From the NCBI GenBank assembly GCA_964035795.1, contig OZ038320.1, positions 19,920,589 through 19,984,588 on the forward strand: DNA of 64,000 bases, in the 5' to 3' direction. The notes below the pieces were generated by a model that worked only from the letters and a program-made list of their open reading frames with translations, was not told where the DNA came from and did not search any database. This DNA is from Pterobdella sp. o SKG-2022. Its lineage: Eukaryota > Annelida > Clitellata > Hirudinida > Piscicolidae. Shown here piece after piece: positions 15,201 to 27,845 of the stretch. A program made the position numbers and the translations under genes. How positions within the stretch are numbered: position 1 is the first letter of the stretch; each line of letters starts with the position of its first letter.

Positions 15201-18200
15201 AAATTTCATTTGCAAATAATTGTTTTTAATTACTATAAATACACAATTTCAATCAATTTTTTCTAAATAGTAATATAATGAATAGGGAGAGAACCTGGAA
15301 AGTCTGAAGGAATGCATAATGGCTCAGGCAGAGATGATGCAGTTGCAAGCAGATGAGGGATGCCATGTACAAGCAGTTTGTCTTGAGTCTTCATTGCACC
15401 AGTCTAGAGGGTTGGTCAAGGGCTTCTCCCTTTACAACTAAGTTTTTATTTTACAATATATTCGTAGTACTGTTTTAATAAGTCTTGATGGTATGGTTGT
15501 AAGTGCATCCAATTTAGCACTAAGTAATAGGTTCTTTTTTTATAATTCTGGTATAATTAAGATTTTGAGAGCAATTACCGACAGGCTCATAATCCATTTG
15601 CTTTTTCATTTGGTTTGATTTTTATAAAAATTGAAAAACAAATTGAGACTGGCTTAACGTTGGGAATATAACGACTGGCCTATAAGTATCATCGTTGGTT
15701 ACCTATTAAAAACGGTAAGGCTACAACTACTTTTTTGTTGAATAGAGAAGAAATAACCAGCTGCTGCCAACCTCAGTTACTGGGACATCTAGCATGAATA
15801 GTGCTGATGGTCATTTGAAAGTAGATAAGCAAAAATAAAATTTATGACACATTTTGACCTCAGAATTTTTGAGTCAACTTCAAAAGAAGCAAATAAAAAT
15901 GTTATGGAGAATTTTATTAATGTCAAACGGTAGTGATATTTAGAAGAAAAATGGGATAAAATTAAACGCAGCAGTCTACAAGTTTTTTAACGCATGAAGC
16001 TTTTCAATAGAATGTGTGATCATTCACACCTAATGACGATTTCGCAGTGAATCGAAAAACTTGGTACATTAATAAAATTGTAAGCCATTGTGTTTCATTT
16101 TATCATATTGTTTGTATGCTATTACTTTAATAATAAAAGAAAACTGTTTTTAAAGATTTTAAGGTCAACAAACACAAAGTATTTATTTAAAAAAACACAA
16201 AGCCTTTTGTAAGAATAGCTTACGTTAAAGAATTAAAGTTTTTAAAAAAGTAAGTAGTGACAAACATTTTGAAGTGAGTTTCAAATGATTTTTATGACTA
16301 GTAAAAAGCTATAAAATCTTTACATGATTAGCTATATTTAAAAAACAGTGTTTGTGCTTTGCTCGATTATTATCGAAATTAAATTATTTATTTAACTGCA
16401 AAATAACAAAGAAAGTTAGCAACAGTGTTGATACAGCATGGCACGTTGAAAAGAGGCGATATTCTTGTTGCTGGAAAAGCATGGGCCAAGGTAATCAGAC
16501 CTCTTAACGTATATTTTTTTGATTGTTGCAGATATTTTAAATACTTTGTTAAGCTATGGAAATTTTGCAACAGCACGCTCAAATTGGCAGGTGAGGGGCA
16601 TGTTTGACGAACATGGCATGCCTGTGCAACAATCAAAACCTGGACATGCTGTCCAAGTCATCGGCTGGAAAAGCCTGCCATCGGCTGGGGAAAAGATCAT
16701 CCAAGTGCCTGATGAGGTGGTACAAGCTAACATTGCTAATTTCGTTTTTGTAATTTGGAAATAACTGAATAAATTGAAAAGGTAAAACACAACGACTATA
16801 AATGTTTAATTGATTTACGTAATGGATGATAATTCCATAAAATCTTTGTAAATTAGTAAATCATTGTGCCTTTACTGTTCCATCATATAAGTTTTAGGCA
16901 AATAAGTTTCATTACGAAATAGTATTTAAAATAAACTTTGAATATTTCACTTTCGGCAGCATGAGGCGAAACGCTTGGTGGGATTGGAGGAGGAGAGGGA
17001 ATTGAATGAGAAGGTGGAGGCCGACCAGGAAGTGATCAATACAAACATGGCTATCCATTACGAGGCTGGTAATATATGCCATAGTGCTTATTCTGTTTCA
17101 TTATCCATCAAATAGTCTCGCCAAATTAATAAAGTCAATTATTATAGTAGCTGATGGAAGATTAAATTATCTAGTTATTCAAAAGATTCATCAAGTTTTT
17201 CAATTTTTTTCGTTTTATTTAGATATTTTTTAGAAAATTTCGTCACTATGAAAGTTCAAATAGGAATTTTTATATTATTCAGTTTTATAACTATGAATTT
17301 AAAGATGAAATATATCGAATAGCTTTTTATAGTTAAATATTCGCCACAAATTGATAAAAATTTGTTCAGCAAAACTTTTTACATTTACTTTAAAATAATT
17401 ACAGGCATATAAAGAGCAAAGACGAAAAAGATTAGAACAGGGAATCAGAATGGGCAAAAACAAGTAAGAAATCATCACTTGATTAGCTTTTATGAATCGA
17501 AAAGCGTCGTGAACTATTGAATAATTTAAAAATATATTGTCGTTTCGTCACCTCTTTATTGTTTTTTCAGAGGTCCCAAGCCAAAAGAATCTGCTCCTAT
17601 TGATGACTTTCCTAAATTATCTATCATACTTAAAGGTGTTGTTTCATGCATGATGTCATTATTCTTTTCTAACGAAATTAAATTGCACTCAATTGTTAAC
17701 AATAAATAGATGAATAAAAACTTAAATGAACTAAATTAAAATGAACATTATAAATATTGCAGGTGATGTAGATGGATCAGTAGAAGCTATATTGGACGTA
17801 TTAGATGGTTACAAATCTAGCAAATGTCGTTTAGATTTACTGTCTTATGGCGTCGGGGCCGCCACAGAAAATGATGTACAAATTGCAAGTTTATTTAAAG
17901 GTAATTGTGAAAAGATTTAATTTAGATAGTTAGATACCGAGATTTTAAATCTGGTTGAATCCCCAATATACTGACCAGGTTTAATCCATTTGCAAAATTT
18001 GAAATAATTTAAGAAAAAATTGAAAATTAAATGTTATTAAACATTACCATTCTACAGGAATAATTTATTCTTTCAATGTTAATACACCGGATCGTGTAAA
18101 AGCTTTAGCAAAACAACAAGGAGTTACTATTGTTGACTTCAACATTATATATCGCCTTCTTGAACATCTAAGAACGCAATTAACTAAAAAACTTCTTCCT

Positions 18201-18747
18201 ATCATAGTCAAACAAATAACAGGTGTTTCAGACTTTTAGAACTTATTTCACAACACAAATTTTTAAAAATATTTTATTTATCACAATTTATTAAAATTTT
18301 ACTAGTTTCAAAGATTTTAGAATAACCAATTAAAGTCTGTAGTTCATTTTCATCAATATGCAAACTAAATCAGGGGAGGCAAACGTATTGGCGAATTTCG
18401 TGGTGACGGAGGGTAAAAAGAAAGTGAACGTTGCAGGTTGTCGTTGCAGCAAAGGCACCCTCAACAAAAAACAACTCTTCAAACTTATAAGAGATGGCGA
18501 AGTTTTAATCGAAGGTAAATCATTATTTTTCAAAATAATTTGATGTTTTTAAATTAAAATTTTCATAACAGGAACTCTTCTGTCTTTAAAACATCATAAA
18601 AATGAAGTAGAATCGATAAAGACGGATGTGGAGTGTGGTTTAAGTTTTGCTGATCAGAGTCACCAGCCACAACAGGGGGATCAAATCATTTGCTATGAGC
18701 TTGTTTCTAAAACGCAAGAAATTGACTGGAACTTAGATTTTTTATGA
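12223..18747 (+). CDS. MTIF2: Mitochondrial translation initiation factor IF-2
   Basis: This GTPase places initiator fMet-tRNA on the mitochondrial ribosome. Hand splicing gives about 18 exons and 677 residues (human MTIF2 is 727): 12223-12339, 12428-12500, 12588-12650, 12710-12821, 14057-14220, 14461-14646, 14824-14873, 15098-15187, 15286-15414, 16416-16490, 16591-16716, 16960-17064, 17405-17463, 17571-17635, 17763-17900, 18058-18222, 18374-18514 and 18572-18747. The first exon gives a basic, Ser-rich leader without acidic residues, typical of a mitochondrial targeting sequence. GTPase motifs are intact: GHVDHGKTT (G1), GGITQ (G2), DTPGH (G3), NKCD (G4) and SAL (G5). Domain II ([19 protein letters not shown]) and the C-terminal domains ([26 protein letters not shown]) follow. 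The intron after 15187 appears to use a GC donor. A dead LINE sits in intron 4. Confidence 0.93.
12885..14018 (+). mobile_element. Dead non-LTR retrotransposon (jockey/RTE-like), 3' part of ORF2
   Basis: The element lies inside MTIF2 intron 4 on the same strand. It contains the [13 protein letters not shown] block of the reverse transcriptase, then a catalytic box reduced to TDDLVIIAE with a stop codon immediately before it. A Cys/His segment ([15 protein letters not shown]...WIHKRCSC) follows, and then the C-terminal YCYLGDMIS and HGSETWPF...IRWMCNE blocks. Several frameshifts and stops separate these pieces, so it cannot encode an active protein. It ends in a short GAT repeat (about 13994-14017), resembling the simple-repeat tail of such elements. 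Confidence 0.85.
16051..16240. repeat. Fragments of two dispersed repeat families in an MTIF2 intron
   Basis: Positions 16051-16120 (gaaaaacttggtacattaat ... cattgtgtttcattttatca) closely match 20691-20757 and, less closely, 51732-51790. Positions 16160-16235 (ggtcaacaaacacaaagtat ... aagccttttgtaag) match one arm of the hairpin element at 19880-19998. Both are non-coding and probably decayed MITE pieces. Confidence 0.55.
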
Positions 18748-18862
18748 TTTTATTTTCAAATTTTGAGGTTTTTGTTATTTCATCATTTGTGAATATAATT
18801 AAAAACAATAAATTAAATCAAAGTTTGATCAAAAAGTAGAATGAAATATTTAATGGAATATG

Positions 18863-21800
18863 TTAAATTCGAGTTGAATTATTTTGTCGATTAAGAACCC
18901 AACCCTTTTTGTTATATAATGTGTTTTTTTCAGAAGGAGAAAATTGTAAAATTGTGGAAATAGCCTTAGCAATCTGTTGCTTGCTGTTTGAACTCGATGC
19001 CAACATGTACTGATATACAATGTTTTTAATGTATTCAAGATTAGCAGATTCTCTTTTTGAAGCCCTATCACACTTTCGCACTTCTTCTTTAAGCACAGCT
19101 ACTTCTTGCTCTAGAAGATTTTCTTTGTTGGTGTATTCAAGTCGAAGTTCTTTCAGCTCACTCTCCAATCGATACTTTTCTTTACGACAAGCATTTATTT
19201 CCATTTCCATCATAGCTTTTTCTTGAGCATAGTGTAAGATTCGATCAGTTCCTTTAGATTGGTCTTTGGATCGACTCAATAAGAGTTGCTCCACAGTCAA
19301 CGATGATTCGTCTGTTATCATACTGCTGGCTCCAACATCATTGTAACTAGCTAATGATCTTTTGGTGTCTTCTAATGATGCCAGCTTACACCTCATTTCA
19401 CTTAACTCTTGATCTTTCTCTGACAACATGTTCACTGTTCTGTCTCTTTGTCGTCTCATTTCTCCTTCCACATTCAAAACCTTTTGTCTTGCTTCAGCAG
19501 CTGCCTTTTCCAACTCAAGGGAATGCTGCGTTTGAAGTTTACTCAACATAACGGAAAAGTTTTCCTCTTTGCTTTTTAACTCTTTTTCTTTTTCAAAAAT
19601 TTTCAATTTCAAATTAGTTTCTTGGTCTTTCAACTCTGATATTTGACTTTTCAACAGTAAGGTTTCTTGTTCAATTGTTTTTTCCTGATTAAAAAATTTT
19701 CATAAAAGTGAGCGGTATTTGTTAATACAATGAAAATAATTTTAAAACCTTGTTTTTATTTTTCAATATAGATTGAGCTCTTAATTTGTATCTTTCAAAT
19801 TCTTCCTCCACCAATTGTTTTTGTTTTTTGCATTCTTCGTGTTCTTCACCAACAAGTTCTTCAAATTCAATAATCACATAAAAGTAAGGACAACAAACAA
19901 AAAGTATTTATTAAATGAAACAAAGCTTTTCGTAAAGCTAGCCTTACATAAGCTTCGTGTCATTTAATAAATACTTTGTGTTTATTGTCCTTACTTTTAG
20001 ATTCAAGCTTCAATCACATCGTGACAATTTCATTTTAAAATATGTATGAGTTCAAACTCAAAAGTTTGGATCAACACCTACCGCTTAAGAGAGCTGTTTC
20101 AAAGTTTTGTCTCTTGAGTCTTGTGATAATTTCTTTCGCTTTTTCATATAGTTCATCTCTGCTCAAATTTTCCAATTTACACTCAGATGACTTCAAAATA
20201 GAACTGAAATTGCTCAACTGAAAATCCAACTGAATAAAAAAATTAACAATATATTTAAAATCACTAGCTGTAAATACGGTTATTTATTAGTTTTTTTTAC
20301 ATATCAAAAATAATAATTATGATTAAAAAACTATTTTTGAAAAATAATATAAAAGTTCAAAAGAGCATTTTAACTTGGGCATTTTTTTCGTTAAGTTTTT
20401 GAATAGTGTCAAGTTGGTGTTTCTTGTTTGTTTCAACTTCAGCGAGCATCTGAGACATTTGAAGTATCCTTGATTCCATCTCATTAACTCGATCCTCGTG
20501 TTGCTTAGTCATTTCAGTATTCATTTTTTCCCATTCAAGTGTCTTTCTTGAATGTTCTTTCTCCATTTGGATCTCTTTCTCCTTTTCAGTTAAATAATTT
20601 AAAATTATAAACTTTTACGAGGTAAAACATATAAATAAGTCTGATGAAATTAGGCACAATAATTTATACATGATGATGAATTCTTAAAAAATTGAAAAGC
20701 TTGGTGCATTAATCAAATTATATATCATTGTGTTTAATTTTATCATATTGTTCATAGCCTAATATCAAAACCATTTTACGCTCACTAATTAATTGAAAAA
20801 AACGACAATATTCTTTATAAGTTATTATACACTATAACGTTGAGCTTTATATTTAAAAAAACTTAATTTTTATTAAAATTTGAACTATTTTAATATTTAA
20901 AATTTTAATCTGAAACTTATTGTGTCCACTGAAAACTCAATTGGAAGAATAATACAGTAGAAATGTTGAAGACAAACTAAATTATATTGACGTGAATGAA
21001 TGCATAGAAAATCGAAAATGTATGAGACTATCAATTTTAAATTATCATATCTATATGACCCGGTCTAATAATAAAACTTTGTCAAAGTTTAAAATTAAAT
21101 TAAATTATGTAATGTTCCTAAACTATCAAGAAACAAATGATCACAATTACACAATTAATCACACAATTATAAAAACCAGACCTTAAACTGTTGAACTTGT
21201 TGTTGCAGGATTTGAAGTTTAGGAGCCTTTGTCAACATGTTTTGTTGCAGTTGCTTCAACTCTTCATTACTCAATTTTAGTTCTTTCTCCAGAAACTTTT
21301 CTCTATCAAAAAGGGAGTTTATTTGAGCTGATGCCATTCTGCTTTTTTCATCCATTGTGTTCTTAATTTCACACATCTTCAAATAAATAAACATCAATAA
21401 AATAAAAATGAGGTTAAATGTGATACAATATTTATAAAATTATGAATAAGCTTATAATGACATTAACTTCAAAAGTTTTCAGACCACTAGTAACAATCAA
21501 TGCATCAAGTTTTAATAAAAATTAATTAAACCAAGTACTCTAACTGTTTCATTTACTACTCATTTACCCTTAAAACTATAATTGATACTATAATTGACTT
21601 GAAAGTTTCCTTCAATAAAATACAACCTTTCTAGCTGAAGAATGCAAATAAAAAATATATGAACCTGATTGGCAATTTGTTGGTTTCGAAGTTTTTCTTG
21701 GTTGAGTAGAGTTTGCAATTCCTTGATCATAAGAGTGCAGTCCTCTTGCTGACTGGTGTGTTCTTGTTGTTGATTCCTCAACTTGCCCCTCCACTGTAAA

Positions 21801-22573
21801 TTTGCAAGTTATTCCATTTATATATACATGAGTAAAAATTTTAACTAGTTACTTCTGCAATTTCATTTTGCTGTTGTTGTGTTTGATTTTGTAATTCATT
21901 GATTCTTTTATCTTTTTCTTCTAGTTTCACCTAAAATTTAAATAATTAGTTTTTTGAAAGTGAAATATATTAAAGTATGTCTATATAACTTTGAAAAACT
22001 AAATGAAACAATACTTTGTAATCTTTTTGTTTTTTTAACAAATTTGATTGTAAAGCAGTTTTTTGTTGCATCAAAGTTTTCAAAGACGCAGTTAATGTAT
22101 CAATCTTTTGCTGTTCATCACTAGTTGCTACTTCAGATTTTATAGCTTCTTCACTTGGTTCAACAGAATCATTCGTTTTTGTATCTTTTGTGTCACTTTG
22201 ATTTTCCTAGAAAAAAATTTTATTTGAAACATTTTTTAAAACCAGTCATTAAGTGAATGTTTATCTATGTTAAAAATAGTTTTTACTTGGTTTGGGTCTG
22301 TCTCATTTAAACTTTCTTGATTGGGTTGTTTTTCCACTGATGTAAGAGCATTCAAACTGGCTTCAAGTGCTTGGTTTTCCTTACATTTTTCTTTATAAGC
22401 TTCAACAACATCTAAAAATTTACGAAAATAAAATTTAATATTAAAAAAAGTTATTCATATAATTAGCAATATAAGTATTTGTTTTAACTTCTCAATTTTT
22501 GTTTATAATCTTCTATTATTTCTTCTTGTTTTTCAACAGTCCGCAACAAATTTTCTCTTTGCCTTTTGTCCAT
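18863..22573 (-). CDS. GCC1: GRIP and coiled-coil domain protein 1 (trans-Golgi golgin)
   Basis: GCC1 (GCC88) is a peripheral coiled-coil tether of the trans-Golgi network, recruited by ARL1 through its GRIP domain. Ten minus-strand exons give about 696 residues (human 775): 22573-22489, 22411-22287, 22206-22015, 21930-21853, 21793-21665, 21376-21182, 20581-20375, 20229-20082, 19858-19749 and 19684-18863. All junctions keep frame. The start matches the GCC1 pattern (NLLRTVEKQ ... VVEAYKEKCKENQALEAS), excluding golgin-97 and golgin-245. The bulk is heptad-rich and Gln/Glu/Lys-rich. The segments EEEFERYKLRAQSILK and RRQRDRTVNMLSEKDQELSE match family landmarks. The GRIP domain near the C-terminus (ANLEYIKNIVYQYM ... 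ILQFSPSEK) keeps the key tyrosine. Its stop is only 115 bases from the MTIF2 stop, tail to tail. Confidence 0.9.
19880..19998. repeat. 119 bp hairpin MITE beside a GCC1 splice acceptor
   Basis: The arm aaaagtaaggacaacaaaca at 19880 is matched in reverse complement by the arm ending ttgtccttactttt at 19998, about 60 bases each with few mismatches. There is no coding capacity. The element ends 21 bases upstream of the acceptor of the GCC1 exon 19858-19749, so on the transcribed strand its T-rich arm would lie where a polypyrimidine tract is expected. Related pieces lie near 16160, 24145 and 39370. Confidence 0.75.
20691..20757. repeat. Copy of a short dispersed repeat in a GCC1 intron
   Basis: The sequence from ttgaaaagcttggtgcatta to ttttatcatattgttcat matches 16051-16120 closely. 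The first half carries the aagcttSgtg core also found in the hairpin elements. Non-coding. Confidence 0.5.
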
Positions 22574-25500
22574 TTGGAAAAATAACAACTTTTAGAACAT
22601 TTTGAAATGACTAAACCAACAAGTACTATTGCTTGGAAGTCGTTTATCGCGTATATCGGGATTGTTTTTTCCCGATATATAAAATACAAACATCAATATA
22701 GGGGCGAATCTAAAGATGGACCTTAAATAATTTTCACTATACTTCTGTCGTACTTTGCTTTTTTTAAATCCGAAAAATAGTAATTTTAATGATTTTTGAG
22801 TTTTAATCAATCACTTACAATGATTTCACACTTTTTTATTATCTTAGGTAAATATTTGTTAATTCTGCGTTAGATTGATTTTTGCATAAATTTTTCTATT
22901 TACTAGATTAATAGTCAACAAACTTATCTATTTGAATAATCTACTTGATTAAAACTAACTCTTCCTAGTTATTTCAAGTTATGATCGTTTCACTTTTGGC
23001 TTGGAAGTATGTCTGTATTCACCTTTCCCGCCATATCCTAAAAGCGTGTTGGTGGTACAGTTCGCAAAAGAGAAAAGACTGCTTTGATAATTCTGAAGGC
23101 ATGCAAAAACTTCAAAATATTTAAAAAACAATAAGAATTTATCTTTTGTTAGATGGCAACAGGTTCAAGTTAGAACAAAATAAAGAAAAATTCTTAATTG
23201 TGAGCAAGCAAGCTTATAGTATTTTAAACAAAAAATTACTGTTTTTGGATTGTCAAGAGCCTGAAACGGTTTGAAACTGCTGGAAGTTACTCTAAAAGCA
23301 TGTTTAAAAAGTTGTAAACAATTTCGCAACTACTGAATTTCGTTCATCACAAAAAAACTTTATAACAACTGCTCAAGAGCTATTTTTTCAATTTTCTCTT
23401 ACCGAAAAGCGAAAACTCACGCAGATCATATAACTAGACCCGCAAATAGTAAAACCATAGGTACATCATTTTGATGTATTGTAATACATATTAGATATTG
23501 TAAAACGTGTTTCAATAAAGTTGTATAACTGTTTTTATTCACATAAATACATAATATCAACCATTGGAAATCAAAAAAACCTAACACCGTAAAAGCTGGA
23601 GTAAAATAAGTCTCAGAATTAAATGGAAAATTTCACATTATTGAACAATATTTATAACTAATGACGTAGTATAAGCCTAGAAAAAAACAAAAGTTTAAGA
23701 ATATCTTACATTATCAAGTACTTGCTTACAATACACGCCGCAAATTTATACGAACTCTCAACTTCCACAAACTATGGTGAATGTAAAAAAACATTATTGA
23801 TAATACACAATGTTGTTTTTCTATCTTAGAATATTCCAACACAATCTGATGACCAAACATTAAAAACTATGCTTAATATATTAAAATTTGAACAAAAAAC
23901 TACTCAAAACCATCGCTGTACGCACTTGATGCACAAACACCAATTGCTTAAAAATGGAACAGAAAAGTTTCTTTTAAAATAATATTCAAATTACACGCAC
24001 CAAAATGCAATTAAGGTGCATCTCGTCCACAAAAGGCACAAGAAGCCAACCAAATTCAATGAAAATAACCCACAATACATGGACCACCAAAATTAAAAAT
24101 AGTTCAAACTTCAACATAATTTATATCAATTCCTGAAAAAACAGAGAGTATTTATTTAAAAAATTCACGAGGCTTTTCATTATTTCGAATGATTTTATTA
24201 GGCATTTAAAGGCCTTTGATCGACTTATCCTTATCCTTATAGACTAAGAGATAATTGACATTTCTAACAAGCAAAAGTCAATCGGTATCGGTTGAGGGAC
24301 CCCATGTCAGAACATGTGCCACTTCTGAAACCTTCAAATGGTGTAGCACACGGTTTGATATCATTGAGATGAGTTTGCATTATTTTCTTCACTATCTCTC
24401 TACTCCGTTGTTTTACCCATAAATTTTTGCATTTTTTTACCAGTATCTAGATATTTTTGGGAGACTACATGTAGCTTAAGCTTATCATCGCCTTTCGAAT
24501 TTCATGAAATAAAATTGAAAATCATTAACACAATCGTTGCAGAAACATTCATTAAACCCGAACAAGTCATGAAAATAATTTTAAAATCAAAGACTATGAA
24601 GAAAAATGAATATAAAAGTTAGCTTAAAAAAAGGTAAAATGGTTTAAAAAACCAATACTAATTTTGATGCTCCAAAAGAAATTTTGGAATACAAAAAAAA
24701 ACGGCATATAAATATTTTTTTGCTTAGTCGCTTTTCAAATAAGTGGTTTAAATTGAAATTTTAAATTCAAGGTATTCGATAATTTTTAGAACTTAAAATT
24801 CAAATTATTCACTTTTCAAAGGTCATGCTGTTGAGTAGAAATAATAAGATAAAAAATGTTCAAAGTTTCATTAAGTGCTCAACTATGATGAAATGATTAG
24901 TTATGCCTCAAAAGCATTATTTATACTTGCAAATGTAAAATACTTTAATTTTTTTATTGTACTTAAAGTTTTCAGAATAAATGATTGGTTCCAAGAAAAG
25001 GGAATTAACATGTATCAGACATCCCCGCTTCAATTGAGTGTGGTTTCGAAGAAAAATGTTTTTTTACAAAAAAATTTTTTTTGGTTAAAAAATGAATTAA
25101 TTTTTTTTTAGAATTTCTCATCATTTTCGTTTTATTTAAAAAATAATTTCAGTAAGAGAAATAATAATTTAAGAATAGAATACTAATTATAAGCTTTTTC
25201 TTTAAAAAAGCTCTATACATAAAATAATTTATTCAAATTTAATGTTTCATACTTTAATTATTTGATATAAGCAACACTGAAAACAGACTGAGTGAACTCG
25301 TGTTTAATTAGTTTGCTGAAAGAACTCAAATTGGCTTTTCAATGAAGTCAAAAAGTTTAAATTCAATATTACTTTGAACTTCTATAACTTAGTTGAAAAA
25401 CCTTATGATAAAAAGGACTTATTAATTCTTCCATGTATTATAGAGAAGTTAAAAATTATTAATTCATATGATGAGAACTTAGCATCAAAGTTTTCTATCG

Positions 25501-25991
25501 AAATTTCTTTTTTGATGAAAATTATTAACTCAAATTTGAAATTCAAAAAAGCCACTATGGATAAGATCGAAAATCAAATCCGAAGCTTAAGAGTTTTCTG
25601 CTTCAATTCGGCAAAATTTTGCTTCAAATTCCACAATAATCGGGTATTCCAGTAAATTTGATTAATTTTAATATTTCATGATAAAAGTTGAGTGGGAACT
25701 TATCAAAATCATTTGATTTTTGTAAATGGGCGAAAAAAAAACTGCTTTCAACTTTTAAAGTATGTTATTTCTATGGCTTTTGAAAAATAAATTTAAAAAC
25801 AAGTTTCTACGAGAAACTGAACGAAATTCTGAGCAAACCATGATTTTTGAATTCGAAATTGGAGAATTATTTTATATCGAAGCCGTGTTTATGGATTGCT
25901 CATACAGAATGAAAGTTGAAATGTTCATAAACCACTCTTGAAGTTTTGGTCTGAGTTTGGATTTTCTAAAACAAAAGTATTGCATCAAGGA
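22574..25991. other. Gene-poor intergenic stretch upstream of GCC1
   Basis: The first few hundred bases should hold the GCC1 promoter, but no core element stands out. A MITE arm fragment lies at about 24145-24190 (gtatttatttaaaaaattcacgaggctttt trimmed to the shared core). A less AT-rich patch at about 24220-24430 looks transposon-derived but gave no recognisable motif. The open frame 25374-25655 has no family resemblance and is likely chance. Confidence 0.4.
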
Positions 25992-26160
25992 TCAAAACAA
26001 AGACCTGCATTAAAGCCGAAAATTATTTTTGGGTGGCTCAAGTAGTGTTAATTGCTCTTGTAAAAATTTGAGATAAGAAATAAAAATGAATTTGTATCGC
26101 TATTAGGAAGTCAATGGTAAGACTATTGTACGACGATGGGTCTAAGCGAGTTTTCATTTC
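25992..26160 (+). pseudogene. Possible MBT-repeat fragment, frame-broken
   Basis: One frame encodes KAENYFWVAQVV, and after an apparent 47-base GT-AG interval come EVNGK and, in a shifted frame, MVRLLYDDGSKRVF. In that order the pieces resemble an MBT repeat of L3MBTL/SFMBT proteins (F/YWVA-x-V-V ... G-x-L-x-L-R-Y-D-G). The expected DFWCDV and HPVGWC parts were not found, and the frame does not stay open across the join. It could be a decayed exon or a coincidence. Confidence 0.25.
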
Positions 26161-27189
26161 AGTCAAAAATAAAAAATTTATTGTTTATAGTGATTTTATT
26201 TAGTTAATTGCGTTGGCAAATATTGCCTTTCGGCAAGACAAAGCCACACGCTATCCATCAGTGATCACAAAAAACTACGTTTCTATAGAAAAATATTTTT
26301 TATCAACTGACCACCATTAACCTTCAATAATTATTCAATGTTAGCCAGAAGAATTTAGGCAATGAAAAAAAACTTTCGGACGTAAAACTTCAAGTAGCAA
26401 ACTTGGAAGAACGAAAAATAATAGCAAAAGAAGTGAATTGTTAGTTTGAAACCCTATCAGATTTTTTAAAGTGTAATAGAACAGAGTAAGATAGATTCAA
26501 TATTAAACAAGTTTTTTCTCCTTTAGCCCTTCATAATAAAGACCTTTTATAAAACTATGCTTTTTCACGGTAATTAATAAGCTCAAATGTCTTTCAACTT
26601 TCTATTCACAGTAACAAAAAATTCTTAAAATACTCATGATCTTTCGAAATTAAATCCTTTTTCAACACCAAAATGCCAAAAAACTTGTCCACCTTAAATG
26701 CGGGATCCTTATGACCCATTGCATATATTTAAGATATTTCTTTTTCTTATTGCAATATTTTCTCAAACTGTATTCAAATGGTAAAAACCAATATATTTTA
26801 TTTTAATTATTCAACTACTGTGATAAATATATAAAAAAACATTTTCCATTTACAAAATAACCATTCGAAACTATTTGCGTAATGGTTTTTAACAAGCTTC
26901 AGCGAAAAATGCCTTCTCTAGCTTTCTCAAACAATTTTTGTTTTATTTTCAGAGTCTGAAACCAAACATTTAAATTATTTTTGACCACATCGGTGTTTTC
27001 ATTCCTAGAAGACTTCCTGGAATTCATTCTGTTAACATAAAGCATTTCAGTCAATACAATACAATTACGAATAAGATTGAAGTGGCATTAACTTCAGGAG
27101 TTTCTAGACCACATAAGTATCAAACAATAAATAAAAAATAAGAAAATAAAAATGATAATTAAAATAATTAATAATTTTTTTTTAAATTG
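26161..27189. other. Intergenic, nothing recognised
   Basis: AT-rich sequence with only short frames and no recognisable exon, RNA or repeat family. Confidence 0.5.
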
Positions 27190-27845
27190 AAAAGGAAAAA
27201 AAATGGTTAGACAATATAATATCAGAATATTTATTTGTTAAAAGATATAGAAAAAAGAAAAGATTTGAGGTCCCTTCCAAAAGAATGTGTAGAAACACAA
27301 AACCTGAGTTGTTCAAGAGGGTTATTCCACAGGTTAGAACCGGTTGCATAAAAAATTTCCCTCCCTGTGATCTCAAGCCTATACTTACCTGGAACAAACT
27401 TCAATGAATTGGCAGATCTCAGTTTTTGCTTACTCGGAAAGATTGATGGTATCAAAATCTTTTGAAAGATAGGCTGGACTTTCATCAAACAAGCACTTAA
27501 GCATCAGCAGCAGAACCTTATAGTCAATCCTTTCGTCAATTTCAAGCCAATGCAGATCTCTTAAATCAGGACTTATATGATCATATTTTCTGGTACCTGT
27601 AATGAGGCAGGCTGTTGTGTTGATTAGGGATTGGAGCCTGTTTTTCTGATATTTAGGGAGCCTTACAAGGATAACCTTCCTATAGTCTATCCTGTTCAAT
27701 ACCAGTGCTGATGCCAGTATCTTCAAAGACTCAAGAATCAACAAATCCTTGATCGATTTTATTTGTCTCAGGGATTGCATTGCAAACTTTTGTTGAGTGT
27801 TGAATCATAGTTTTTCTGTGTTTTTTATTCGATAGCCTAGAAATA
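27190..27845 (-). mobile_element. CR1/L2-like LINE, 3' end of ORF2, 5'-truncated
   Basis: The minus strand from about 27845 to 27430 encodes the C-terminal region of a CR1/L2-like reverse transcriptase (SALVLNRIDYRKVILVRLPKY, RLQSLINTTACLITGTRKYDHI, LHWLEIDERIDYKVLLLMLKC). A frameshift follows, and the next frame carries GREIFYATGSNLWNN ... FGRDLKSFLF, which aligns in style with the end of the element at 52430-52716. No endonuclease or catalytic YADD box is present, as expected for a 5'-truncated dead copy. Confidence 0.8.

Noticed and set aside
25374..25655. 93-residue plus-strand frame as a gene
   Set aside because: Composition matches random AT-rich sequence, with no start context, splice partners or family resemblance.
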